Positions 26,790-37,158 of a stretch of 60,332 nucleotides of DNA are shown piece by piece (position 1 is the first letter of the stretch; every line of letters starts with the position of its first letter). Under the pieces are notes generated by a model. That model ran no database searches and was not told where the DNA came from. It saw nothing but the letters and a program-made list of their open reading frames with translations. The stretch comes from Tritrichomonas foetus (taxonomy: Eukaryota > Parabasalia > Tritrichomonadida > Tritrichomonadidae): contig MLAK01000808.1 in assembly GCA_001839685.1 (NCBI GenBank), forward strand, positions 1 through 60,332, given 5' to 3'. The position numbers were made by a program, and so were the translations under genes.

Positions 26790-28073
26790 ATGATTGAACA
26801 ACTACAAGAATATCACACCGTTCTTCGATACGACTTTTCTTTCATTATTGACAATCCTAGCAATTCAGCCAAGTCTCAATCAGAAAGCCAAGAAAATCCA
26901 AAAAATCAAGATAATAAAATATCGCCAGAAGACCAAAAAACCGACGCACCATTAAACACAACAGTGAATACATCAACAAATACGACTTCAAGCTGTGGCT
27001 TTGGAAGCAGCTTCTATGACTGCTTCATCGAGGCTGGCGGCGAGCGAATTCCAGCGCAACGGTTAGTCCTCTGCGGCCTATCGAAAGAATTCATACGGCC
27101 ATTAGAAAAAGTTGGCTCAGTTATTCAATTTGATGATATCGACGCATCAACCGCGAAGGCATTCGTTAACTTCTCGCTTACAGGACGTGTTGATTTAAGT
27201 CTCGGACGTGTTGCAGGCCTTCTGCGAGTTGGAAGGGCCTTCAAAATTGAGTCATTAGTATCCGCATGTGCAGAATTCGTCGAATCTTCACTTTCAGCTC
27301 GCACGGTGCTTCATCTTCTTCGCGAACTGTCATTTGGGCTCGATTCTCTTCCAAGCCTTGCCGAATTTGCCGCATCTTTGGTCGAAGTTTTATCTAATGA
27401 AACAGATTTCTCATTCCTTCCGCCGCACTCATTAAATCAAATACTCGCAAGAGCCCGTTTCACAAGTGATTATGCGCGTGACGATATTGTTCGTCGCTTC
27501 CTTGAAGCCACCGGAGCTGATCCGTCCAGCTTTGCAGAGTTTTCTAGTTCTCTGGCCGGAGCGGTTGACGATACGATAGAACGTACTGCATTTTCTGCAG
27601 TATTCATGTGCTCGCCACCAGACCCGGGACTCTTAAGGTCAATGAGCGGGCAAGTCATTGCCAGCGCATCTGGACAGCTGAACGGAAGGGATCCATCCAG
27701 CGTCCTTGAAGAGAATCCAATACGACACTGGTTCACTGAAAGTGACGGAAATGCCTGGTTGTTGATCGAATTTTCCGAATTGTATATTCAACCAACCGAT
27801 TATGGAATCTGGGCGCATGGTGGTGCTTCAACACTAAGAAATTGGTGCTTCCAAGGATCAAATGATCGACAAAGCTGGGTTATTCTTTCGACTCATCGTG
27901 ACGACGAATCTGTGCGAGATCCATTTTCAAGCAATATTTGGCCAATCAACACGAATGGATTCTTTAAATACTTTAGAATCCTCCAGACCGGAAACAACTG
28001 GGCGGGAAATCGCTGGCTCTACTTAATGAAAGTTGAAATCTGGGGAGTGGCTTGCCAGATGGATCTGGCGTAA
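26790..28073 (+). CDS. BTB-like domain plus F5/8-type C (discoidin) domain protein
   Basis: A 427-residue cytosolic protein. After a disordered N-terminus (about 20-60), residues 65-165 resemble a BTB fold: DCFIEAGGERIPAQRLVLCGLSKEFIRP is the usual D......F.AH..VL...S..F start, although the His is replaced. A BACK-like helical stretch follows to about 270. Residues 285-420 resemble a discoidin domain: ASASGQLNGRDPSSVLE, WLLIEFSELYIQPTDYGI, WCFQGSNDRQSW and YFRILQTG, as in the BTBD9 type. In other eukaryotes such proteins can act as cullin-3 adaptors; that role here is inference. The coding region is clearly richer in G+C than its neighbours, especially 27000-27700. No membrane segment or signal peptide is present, so the discoidin domain is probably intracellular. 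Confidence 0.85.
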   Translation: MIEQLQEYHTVLRYDFSFIIDNPSNSAKSQSESQENPKNQDNKISPEDQKTDAPLNTTVNTSTNTTSSCGFGSSFYDCFIEAGGERIPAQRLVLCGLSKEFIRPLEKVGSVIQFDDIDASTAKAFVNFSLTGRVDLSLGRVAGLLRVGRAFKIESLVSACAEFVESSLSARTVLHLLRELSFGLDSLPSLAEFAASLVEVLSNETDFSFLPPHSLNQILARARFTSDYARDDIVRRFLEATGADPSSFAEFSSSLAGAVDDTIERTAFSAVFMCSPPDPGLLRSMSGQVIASASGQLNGRDPSSVLEENPIRHWFTESDGNAWLLIEFSELYIQPTDYGIWAHGGASTLRNWCFQGSNDRQSWVILSTHRDDESVRDPFSSNIWPINTNGFFKYFRILQTGNNWAGNRWLYLMKVEIWGVACQMDLA

Positions 28074-28551
28074 AGTTGGATGAAATATCATTCAGCAGCA
28101 TCTTTTATCACACAGTGCATGTTACAACATTGTATAGCAAAATTAATAAAGGTAAAATACATTTTTTTTTGTGATGACTATTATTATTATTTTTTTAATT
28201 TTATTCTCCTTATTTATAATTGTTACGTTATGATTCATTATATTGTATACATTTTGAGTCTTATTATCAAGATATTTATTTGATGAATTCATGAATTTCG
28301 CTTTTACTTTATTATTGGCTTTATTATCAAGAATAATGCCATGAGTTTCATTTAGGAGAAGAATAAAATAAATAATGTGGAGAAATGAATTATGGTGATG
28401 TAAAGACGATTCACATTCAACTTTTCAGAGAATGATTATTTTTCTGAGAACTTTTTGATTGAAAAACGATAATTTTTGATCATCTTCTTTGAAAAATATT
28501 CAGAAAGTGGAATTGATCGGGTTGTCATGCCATGTGAAAAAACTTGATTTG
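28074..28551. other. Intergenic spacer with one ACTTTTTGA nonamer
   Basis: AT-rich spacer without a convincing gene. ACTTTTTGA at 28450-28458, about 95 bp before the ATG of the Furry-like gene, is followed by ACGATAA at 28466-28472. A 67-codon frame at 28080 is low-complexity and looks random. Confidence 0.4.
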
Positions 28552-31500
28552 ATGAATGGAAGTCGAAAAATCATATTCAGTACAATTTTCTCCCACCTTC
28601 TCGAATCGTTTAGTCCTCATATATCACTCGCTCTCTCCAATATAGACAGAATATCTTCAACAGAAAACGAAATTCCGGAAGATTTAATCGGCGATTTTTT
28701 TAATCATTTTCCACGCTTTGTCCCACTTTACAGCGAAATAATTGGGAATTTAACACAAATTGCAGGTACAGATTTAGTCGATATTGTTCACTTCCTGACA
28801 AAAGCATTGAAAGATATATTAAATGGAAAACAATCCATTTTTTCTGGTATTCAAAATTTATGTGTTGCATATGATTCAAACAATAGAGATCACGAACTTT
28901 TTCTATACTATTTTTCAATTCTCTTCATTACAGATTTAATATCTCAAATTGTTGCAAATTTTGACTGTTCTGAATCTGCAAATGTTTTATCTCGATCAGG
29001 TTATAATGTTACTGCATCAGAACAATTTATTCCACAAGTCAACATAATCATTGTCAAACAATGGTCAGTAATTTTTTCAATTTTGTCTGAAAAGAATTAT
29101 CAAGTCATTTCTCAGATTTTCACTCTTTTTACAAGCGATTCTGACTTAACCTTGCCATTATTATTAATGAGATTTATTCGTCTTGACGTTGAAGATGCTT
29201 TAGGAATCATCTTTTTTGGGCAAATTTATGATCTTTTAAAAACTCATTTAAAAAAGAAAAATTTGACCAATTTAATTTTAGAATCTGTTGCACATATGTT
29301 ATACACTCTACCATTCAATGATGAAATATATTCAAAACTTTATGCTTTAATTTATCCGTTACGAACAGATAAATCGCTTTGGAGAGGAACTGTTGTTTTA
29401 TTAACTGTAATTTTCATGCGGTATACCAAAATTTGGCCAAAATCACCTCATTTTTACCATAAAAGAGTATTCGGTATAATAGGTGATAAAACAAAAGTTG
29501 AAGTATCTTTGAAATGCTTTGAAATGTCAATAATGGGTCGAAATGTTAAATCTGAATGCGTTTTTTGGGAATGGGGACCAAATCCTCGTGCTTCATCTTT
29601 ATCTTTCATTCAATTTAATTCTACTTTAGTGAAGAATCAAATTGAAACATCTTCATTTACTTCAATTTTTATGAAATATTATTATCCAAAAGCAGATTTT
29701 ACTGTTTGTCCGAGACAATTTTGTTATACAATAGTTCATCTTGCTTCCCTTGATTTTAATCATTTTGTTCAAAACCTAGTTCCGAAGTTTATGGAACTTC
29801 ACGTAACAGATCCAAGGTTTTGTGTATTTTTAATGACTGTTCCATTACTTAATGGTGATGATTTTATTCAACATTCATTTTCAAAGGTAACTAAAGATGA
29901 TATCAAGAATTTTAATAATTTACTTCACGATAAAATTTATCATGCACTTATCAAGAATGCACCTGATCCGAATTGTGAACATGGCGTTTGTATTCGAGAA
30001 GTTAACTTTTTAATGGATTCTCTCATTGATGAATCAAATCAGAAAATGAGGGAAGTTTTAGAAGAATGGGGTGTTACTTCATTTTCTGAACTTCCCCTTC
30101 ACTTAGTCAAATCAAAACCACCTGCATCAGTTGTTTCTTTAATGGCGCCACTTTTATCCACATTAGAATTTGTATTAACCAATGAAGATTTATCAAAACC
30201 TGAAGTTATAAGTAATTTACTTGAATGGAGCTGTAATTGGGATAACAAAGTTGCTTCTGTTGCTTATCGGCTTTGTTCTGATTGGCTCACAAAACAAACC
30301 AATCCACGTGCATTCATTGATATAATTACAAAAATGAGAGCAGCTCATCGAGAGCCAGAAACTACATTCATAACAATGAGTTTAATGTTCCAGTTGTTCA
30401 AGAACATGAATTATCAGTTTGATGAAGAAACTTTACATGAAGTTGAATGTACAGCATTTATTATTTTATCTTCAGCTTATCCAGTAACTCGACATCTTGG
30501 AATAATGATTCTTAAAAACGTATCTGAACGAATTGGATCGAAATCACTATTTTACCACATTGTTACGCGAATGCCAAAAATCGAGAAAGCAACAAAAGCT
30601 AAAATTTTACTATATTCTAAAACTATCAAACCAGAAATTGAACCACCTCCTGCTTCAGCTATTTCCCTTCCAAATGCAGTTTTGAGTCAATATTATGGAA
30701 TTTGGCTGTTTTTCTTAAGTGAACTTTTTAATTCTTTGATTTGCGCGAACTTTACTCCATTATTTAATATAATTGATAAATTTAGAGATATAGCTCTTGA
30801 AAAAATCATGAAACGAGAAACTAAAAATGAAATAGGTGATTCAGGTTTTATTATGATGTTACTTTCATCGCAATATCACCTAAAAACACTTTTAACAACC
30901 AATTATTTTGATTTTTCCAACAAATATGAAGAATTTCCTTCCAATTCTGAAGATAAAAGGCAAAAGGTATGTCATATTATTCACAGTCTTCTTTCATCTA
31001 ATGATCCAGAAAAGAATAGAGTTGGGTTCATTGTTCTCCGTCATTTAAACTTTTCTTTACAGTCACCAATGATTGATGTTTTAGCAGCAGTTCGTCCTGA
31101 GCTTTATGATGAAGCAACAAGAAGTGTAGCTTTAATAATTCGTCAACCAGAAATAAATAAGAAGTTTTTCAAGCATAATTTAGTTAGAATTATCTCATTT
31201 TTAACTAATGTTCAATATAATTTAATTAAAAAAGATTTAAACTCATCACGTTTGATTCAATGGACAGATGAATCTCAAAAACGAATTTTAAACCACTTTG
31301 ATTATATTAGGAACTTCTGCTTAATTGTTCAAACTACATTTCGGGCTTATAATGAAATTGTATCAATTCAAGATTGGCCAATGGCTCATAGAACTGTTAT
31401 TATTCGATTTTTTGTGAATTGGGCACTTACAACACTTCCAGAACTTCAAGTACTTAGACAATATGCATCACAAGCATTAGTAATGATTGCAAAAGTTGGA

Positions 31501-33900
31501 CCTTTCTTTCAAGATAATTTCTATGTTAATGATATTGCAATTGAATTTTTTGGAAACTTGGAAAGACATGAAATGCCAATTCTTTATAATTTACTTCGTT
31601 TCCATCTTCAAATCCTTTTACCAAATTTTATTGATGCTTGCTTTACACAACCACGCGCTATTGCAGATTTGTTCTTTGAAGCAATTGTACAATGTGCAGA
31701 TAACAAACTTTATGACTTTATGCTATCAATGAGTGGTCAAATATTATTTTTGGCTCATGTTTATTCAATTAAAGAGCATCCACATGCTTCATTACTCATT
31801 GATAAATTCTTATCACTGACTGAAAGAATGGAACTTGTCCCAGAAGATGAATCGCTTCATGAACAGGCACACTTTCATGAATCCCTGCCATCAATCTTTA
31901 CATATGCAACTGAAACTGTTTTTGCTGCATTTTTCCGAATCATGAAAATGAAAAATTTGCATATTCCTATTAATGATATCATTGAAGCAATTAAGCCATG
32001 GATGCTATTAATTAGATTACTTCCAAAACAAACAACAATCATTATTGGGTCATTACCAAGGTTTAATTGCTTCACTCCATATGAATTTTTATGTCAATTG
32101 ATGGATATTACTGAATCTGTTGATGATGATCAATTCCGAATGATGGTTTCATTATGGGTAATTCTTTGGAAGAGTCCTGATCATACTGATTTAATTCCAC
32201 AATTCCTAAGTGAATGGGATAATTTTGCAACAAAGAAAAGAATATTCGAGATTTTATATGAATCTGATAATACCAATTTGCCTGAAAGAACAGCACATCG
32301 ATGTAGTTTTGCATTTTATTTCCATGTTACTCGTTGGAGACATCATACGTTCCGTACAGAAGAACAATGGATGGGATTATTGCTTGCAAACATCTTTCAT
32401 AGAAATTGGGCATCAATGAAGCAGTATTTTCCACATATTATTCATTTCACATTTGTCTTTCGAGAAAGAGGATCTAAACGGCTCTTTGATATCCTTTGTA
32501 GAAACCTTCGAATTGAATGCTTTGAAGGCACAATTCCTCCACCAATTATGAGGAGAGTTGTTCGTGAGTTTTTAAAACTAATGAACCAGAAAAGTACAAC
32601 TGACTGGGGAAACGAAGCATTACAATGGTTCCTCGGATGTCCTGATATCAACTTTGCTAATTTATCATTTTTAATATACAACCAAATTCTCAAACCATTT
32701 GATGAAGAGCTTGTTGGACTTGTTATTAAGATTGTTGCTTATCATATTGACAATTCTAGTAGTGATACAAAGAATTTATGCTATTTAGTATCTGAATCTT
32801 TCAAATTCTTTGATTTAATATTCGAAAAACATGAAACAGTAGCATTTAATTATGCTGTTTCTTTCTTAGATGTTCGATTATTCATTGAAAATTCCCTTCG
32901 TGATGCTATGCCAATTTTCTTGAAATCAATTCGAAGTGGCTACCAGAATAAAATTGATAATCAAACATTGATTTCAATTATTCGACCACTAATTCCGGTT
33001 CTGGAATCTGACCTTGAAGCTCAAAATATCATTGATGAGCTTATTAAGAAATATGATGATAATTATGAGCTAAAAATGATAGCAGCTCCAATTAAAATGG
33101 ATATTCCTGAACTTTTCCCATCATCACCATCATTTGATGATGTTTTTCAACATGCAAGTGAAACATCACTTTGTAAATCTCTTGTTCATTATTCAATGAT
33201 GATCCAAAATGCTTCATATCGTCTGCAAAACTCAATTTATAAAATTTGTTCAAAAATTGTAGAGAAAATAAAAGTAAATGATAACAACAAAGTAAGTCTA
33301 GCTAAAATCTACCAAGTTGGTTTAAGATCAATGTCACGCTGTAGTAGTGCATTAGATTTACTTAAAGTTATTTGTATACATATTCCTGATGTTTCAGATA
33401 TGAGTGTCTATGATGTTTTTGAATGGGATCGAAATCTTGAAGATGTTTCTCGAAATTTGAAAATTTTGGCTAAAAAAGTTGAAATTGTGATCCAAAATGT
33501 AACAATCACCGAATGTAAAGAATATAAAAATATCGCGAATGTTTTGTTTACTGATCAAATTCCTAAAATTTTACCTTATGCTGCACAAGAAGAAATGATT
33601 GAATCAATGCGAAGATTGAAGCGTGATATTCAAGACGAGGCAACTGTTCCACAAACAACACATAAATCTTTATCTTTTTCAAAAGATCCTTTTGGCTCAC
33701 CATTATATTCTATACCAAATTCATTATCTGTTGTTTTCACAGATTCGTCAAAAGGCGAATTATTTGACCTTCCGCCGTTAATGCATCCAAAGAAAATTAA
33801 ATTTGATAAAAAAGGTGCTTTTAATATGGATATTTTAGATATTGACAAAAGTAGAATGATTTCAGCAGAAGAATTTTTGAAGTATGATATTTCTGATTAA
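28552..33900 (+). CDS. Furry/Mor2/Tao3-type cell morphogenesis scaffold
   Basis: A giant helical-repeat protein of 1782 residues. The N-terminal portion (IIFSTIFSHLLESFSPHISL, then LWRGTVVLLTVIFMR around residue 290) fits the cell-morphogenesis N-terminal region. Near residue 1355-1385, EALQWFLGCPDINFANLSFLIYNQIL corresponds to the Furry central signature (AL.WLL.CPD...A..S..I...L). Furry, Mor2 and Tao3 are HEAT/armadillo scaffolds for NDR/LATS kinases and Mob in polarity and cytokinesis. At 1782 residues it is shorter than animal Furry (about 3000) but near the fungal and protist range. The C-terminal 150 residues are low in helix and end in EEFLKYDISD. I chose the first ATG, at 28552; the frame opens earlier only with non-ATG codons. 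Confidence 0.8.
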   Translation: MNGSRKIIFSTIFSHLLESFSPHISLALSNIDRISSTENEIPEDLIGDFFNHFPRFVPLYSEIIGNLTQIAGTDLVDIVHFLTKALKDILNGKQSIFSGIQNLCVAYDSNNRDHELFLYYFSILFITDLISQIVANFDCSESANVLSRSGYNVTASEQFIPQVNIIIVKQWSVIFSILSEKNYQVISQIFTLFTSDSDLTLPLLLMRFIRLDVEDALGIIFFGQIYDLLKTHLKKKNLTNLILESVAHMLYTLPFNDEIYSKLYALIYPLRTDKSLWRGTVVLLTVIFMRYTKIWPKSPHFYHKRVFGIIGDKTKVEVSLKCFEMSIMGRNVKSECVFWEWGPNPRASSLSFIQFNSTLVKNQIETSSFTSIFMKYYYPKADFTVCPRQFCYTIVHLASLDFNHFVQNLVPKFMELHVTDPRFCVFLMTVPLLNGDDFIQHSFSKVTKDDIKNFNNLLHDKIYHALIKNAPDPNCEHGVCIREVNFLMDSLIDESNQKMREVLEEWGVTSFSELPLHLVKSKPPASVVSLMAPLLSTLEFVLTNEDLSKPEVISNLLEWSCNWDNKVASVAYRLCSDWLTKQTNPRAFIDIITKMRAAHREPETTFITMSLMFQLFKNMNYQFDEETLHEVECTAFIILSSAYPVTRHLGIMILKNVSERIGSKSLFYHIVTRMPKIEKATKAKILLYSKTIKPEIEPPPASAISLPNAVLSQYYGIWLFFLSELFNSLICANFTPLFNIIDKFRDIALEKIMKRETKNEIGDSGFIMMLLSSQYHLKTLLTTNYFDFSNKYEEFPSNSEDKRQKVCHIIHSLLSSNDPEKNRVGFIVLRHLNFSLQSPMIDVLAAVRPELYDEATRSVALIIRQPEINKKFFKHNLVRIISFLTNVQYNLIKKDLNSSRLIQWTDESQKRILNHFDYIRNFCLIVQTTFRAYNEIVSIQDWPMAHRTVIIRFFVNWALTTLPELQVLRQYASQALVMIAKVGPFFQDNFYVNDIAIEFFGNLERHEMPILYNLLRFHLQILLPNFIDACFTQPRAIADLFFEAIVQCADNKLYDFMLSMSGQILFLAHVYSIKEHPHASLLIDKFLSLTERMELVPEDESLHEQAHFHESLPSIFTYATETVFAAFFRIMKMKNLHIPINDIIEAIKPWMLLIRLLPKQTTIIIGSLPRFNCFTPYEFLCQLMDITESVDDDQFRMMVSLWVILWKSPDHTDLIPQFLSEWDNFATKKRIFEILYESDNTNLPERTAHRCSFAFYFHVTRWRHHTFRTEEQWMGLLLANIFHRNWASMKQYFPHIIHFTFVFRERGSKRLFDILCRNLRIECFEGTIPPPIMRRVVREFLKLMNQKSTTDWGNEALQWFLGCPDINFANLSFLIYNQILKPFDEELVGLVIKIVAYHIDNSSSDTKNLCYLVSESFKFFDLIFEKHETVAFNYAVSFLDVRLFIENSLRDAMPIFLKSIRSGYQNKIDNQTLISIIRPLIPVLESDLEAQNIIDELIKKYDDNYELKMIAAPIKMDIPELFPSSPSFDDVFQHASETSLCKSLVHYSMMIQNASYRLQNSIYKICSKIVEKIKVNDNNKVSLAKIYQVGLRSMSRCSSALDLLKVICIHIPDVSDMSVYDVFEWDRNLEDVSRNLKILAKKVEIVIQNVTITECKEYKNIANVLFTDQIPKILPYAAQEEMIESMRRLKRDIQDEATVPQTTHKSLSFSKDPFGSPLYSIPNSLSVVFTDSSKGELFDLPPLMHPKKIKFDKKGAFNMDILDIDKSRMISAEEFLKYDISD

Positions 33901-35329
33901 TCAATCAAGTAAATGTTTGTATTATTTTATTGTCAAATATCTATTTGTTTTTTACTATGCCTTTATTTATTTCTTTTTGGAATGAAACCTTTTTAAAGCT
34001 TTCAATGAATGTTTTTGTTTTAGGTAAAGCTCCAACTCAGGTCGTGTTTTTAAGTGATTACTTTATATGGCCAAATAATCACAGAAAAACCAACTTTTCA
34101 GAAGAACACTCAAACAATACTTAATCATAAAGTTTATGGCATAAACTTTAGAATAATTGAAAATGTGGATACAGCTTTTTTTTTTTTGCCGATTCGAAAA
34201 TTTCATCAACGAAAATTTTAATATTGCTCTGAAAGAGCTATTTGATAAGAAAATCTCTTGAAAGAGGAAAATCATTTTGAGACAATTTGCTTGATTGGTC
34301 AACTAATTTTTTATAAAGATAACAGCAATCAAATTTCAATGACTTCACAAAATATTTATTCAATCACTGACCAGAACATGGGTTACTTTAAAATTTCTCT
34401 TTTTCCTTAGCTTTTCATAATATTGAGTTACAATGATATTATTTAGTACAGTCCTTTAATTAAACCAAAATCTAATTTACATATTTTGAGAAAATGATTT
34501 TTTTGATTTGAGTAAAATTGAATAACGTAAAATCTTTTGAATGATACGATATAGATCATTTCAAAAGGAAATCTGATGCAGATGAAGAATTTCAAGAGAT
34601 TTCCGTCTATGAACTCCAATTAATTCGACTCTGATCAATTGGAGTGAAAAGGCTGATTTGTCATTGATTCAAAAATAGATTTACAAAAAGTCAGATGTCC
34701 CATGTGAATTCAAGTATTTTCATGAAATTATAAAATTTTCTCATGTTGGTTTGTTGGTAATTAATAATATGTAAAATAATATTTAATATTTTTGTGGTTT
34801 AATTGTACATCAAAAAATATGTGATTTAAACGATCATTCAAAAATATTGAGACAAGCATTAAATTTTCTGATGATTAACAATTTTCAACTGACTATGGTC
34901 TATTTATTCAAATTCCCCTTATTCTTTCAATTCATTTCAGTCGGTGATTTATTTCAATAATTTTGTCAACCGGAGTTAACAACGTTTCTGTAAAACATAT
35001 TTTTCTCGTTTTCTTTTCAATATATCACATATTTTTTAGTTTAATTTCCTTGTTTTCAATATTTTTTATATTGTTTTTCATTTGGAAGTGACTTTGAGAC
35101 CTTCCGAAAAAAATAATGGAAAAAATATTGATTGGCGAAATTTCATGCTTTCGACTTTTACGTCCAACTTCCAGGCTCAACCAATCGAGATAAACATTTT
35201 GAACATTTCATCTTTCAAAAAAAAGAAAAAATGAAATTATTAATTAAACAAAGCCGGCCTTTTATAAAATTTTTGTATAATCACTAAAACTAATGCTCTT
35301 AGTTTTTGTCAGAATTTTCCGTACATGGT
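33901..35329. other. Convergent spacer of 1.4 kb, no gene seen
   Basis: Long AT-rich 3'-3' spacer between the Furry-like gene and the PX gene. A T-run (about 34174-34186) is the only simple repeat. Short ATG frames at 33930 and on the minus strand at 34302 have poor composition and look random. No RNA gene was recognised. Confidence 0.5.
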
Positions 35330-35761
35330 TCATGCGTAAATCTGCGGTGTACATTCGAAAAATTGCTGGAATTGCCTGCAATTGAGGATTCCAGGAATCT
35401 GTGTGAGATTTTGGAGATAGACACCAATGTCGACTCGCCTTTTGGCGACAAACTGGCTATCGTTATTAAGGAAGAAGCGCTTTGGTGGGAATTTTCGAAG
35501 GAAGCTCATTTCTTCGTGTGCTTGACGGAGTTGCTGGTCAAACTTGTACATCTCTGAATATCTAAGCTTGTGGCGCGTCACCAAGACGTAATCCTCGCCT
35601 TCTTCGATGCCGATTTCGATGTGATATAATGTGCAGCCAAGAACTTGGTCGAATTCTGTGCCTTCAACAGTGATGTACATGCGGGGTGACGTGAGTGACA
35701 TTTCGATAATGTCTTGTTTGTTCTCGCTAAGATGTGTGATAGGAATGCGATGCACTTCCAT
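35330..35761 (-). CDS. Stand-alone PX-domain (phosphoinositide-binding) protein
   Basis: About 143 residues, almost all PX domain. The signature residues are visible: an RxY motif in HKLRYSEMYKFDQQL, the proline loop FPPKRFF (PPK), and RRVDIGVYLQNL for the last helices. PX domains bind phosphoinositides, mostly PI3P, and bring proteins to endosomes. The small size suggests a minimal SNX3-like sorting nexin. I chose the ATG at 35761 (MEVHRIP); a longer frame to 35860 adds 33 residues of poor quality. A TCAAAAAGT nonamer (ACTTTTTGA on the coding strand) lies at 35857-35865, about 96 bp upstream. It is somewhat GC-richer than the surroundings. Confidence 0.88.
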   Translation of the reverse strand: MEVHRIPITHLSENKQDIIEMSLTSPRMYITVEGTEFDQVLGCTLYHIEIGIEEGEDYVLVTRHKLRYSEMYKFDQQLRQAHEEMSFLRKFPPKRFFLNNDSQFVAKRRVDIGVYLQNLTQIPGILNCRQFQQFFECTPQIYA

Positions 35762-37158
35762 TTTTCTATAATTGTTTTGAGGTGAGTGTGTCTGAAATTT
35801 CTGATGGCCATTGGTTTGAATACAAAACTTTTGTAGCAAAAGTAATAGCTTTTCTGTCAAAAAGTTGCAGATTGGTTCAATTTGAATGCGTTGTTAATTT
35901 TTTGAGTTATTATTTCACTTGATTTTCAATACCTCCACCTCATTTTTTCTATATTTTCATTTCTAATTCGAATGCGATCGAATAAAATATGAATCAAATT
36001 ATTTGAATGTCTCATAGAATCTTGAAAGGAATGTCTTCGACGAAAATGTGTATGAACAATGAAAATTAGAAAACAATTCTTTCATCGATGAGTCATGAAC
36101 AACAAAGATCTATCAACTTTTTCCGAATAAGTCAAAAAAAAAATTCGCATGAGAAAAAGTCGAATAAAAGAATTTCTATTCATTTGATAGGTATTACAAA
36201 GATTAGTGAAAATTTCCCATTCAAGATTAATTAACATATTTTTAAAATTAATGGTATAATGAAAAAATAAAATTCCAAATATTCACAAAATAAATTGTCG
36301 TTGAAATTCTGTAAATTTATTGAAAGATTGAAAGACAAAAAGGATAAACTTGTCCTCTTAAAAAAATCATATAGAATATTTCTGATATCATAGAATATTG
36401 AATTGATTATTTTCTTCTTTAACATAGAAAATCATGATTAATTCAATTTTCTGTAAATGTCAGAATTCTCTCTTTTCAAATTGCTTTTCAATTCATTTCT
36501 CAATATAAGAGATGTATATTTGTTTTTCATGCAGTGTCCTTCCTTTTGAGCCTTTTCTCAAAAAATCAACGAATTTATTCAAAAGTGTAATTGATATCGA
36601 AACTCAGATTATTTTTTCAATATAAACTTTTGTCTGTTTAAATAAAATGCCGTTTACCTTTTTTTTTATTAGGTTCTCGATTTGTATTATTGGTGTTTCA
36701 ATATATTATTTACCTACTACAAAGTGTGAATATGCAACAATTCGAATGGATGTTATATCTTATCAACCAAATTTGGCTCTCATGCTTTATTCAGACTTAA
36801 ATAAAACGACTTTATTTATGATAATTTTTTGAGCTAAAATAAATCTTGCCAGTTTATTTTCATTCAATGTTATCATTGTCGGATAAATTAATTAAAAACG
36901 AATTACTTCTTCAAATCTATCGCTTCGTTGAATGTTTTGTCGATGTATCTTTCTAGATAAGCAGAAGCATTTCATAATATAATATAATCAATTTTCCATA
37001 AGAATTCATATAATGTGAAAATAAAGAGTTTATTTTTTTAAATATTTGCTGGTTTGTATATATTTTATTCATCAATAAAAAATCAAAAGTTAAAAATAAA
37101 GAGAAGAAAAATAAAAACAAACAAACAAATTTAATACAAACACATTTCAACAGCAATA
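35762..37158. other. Spacer of 1.4 kb with one doubtful small frame
   Basis: AT-rich spacer. One ATG frame, 36647-36832 (+), could encode 61 residues starting with a signal-like hydrophobic stretch (FTFFFIRFSICIIGVSIYYL) and then polar sequence. It might be a tiny secreted protein or chance. No RNA gene, repeat array or mobile element was recognised. Confidence 0.4.
36647..36832 (+). CDS. Doubtful 61-residue ORF with signal-like N-terminus
   Basis: The product would begin with a hydrophobic stretch of about 18 residues, followed by PTTKCEYATIRMDVISYQPN and a short hydrophobic end. No homologue or family is recognised and no initiator is seen nearby. The frame could be random in such AT-rich DNA or the remnant of a membrane protein gene. 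Confidence 0.2.
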   Translation: MPFTFFFIRFSICIIGVSIYYLPTTKCEYATIRMDVISYQPNLALMLYSDLNKTTLFMIIF

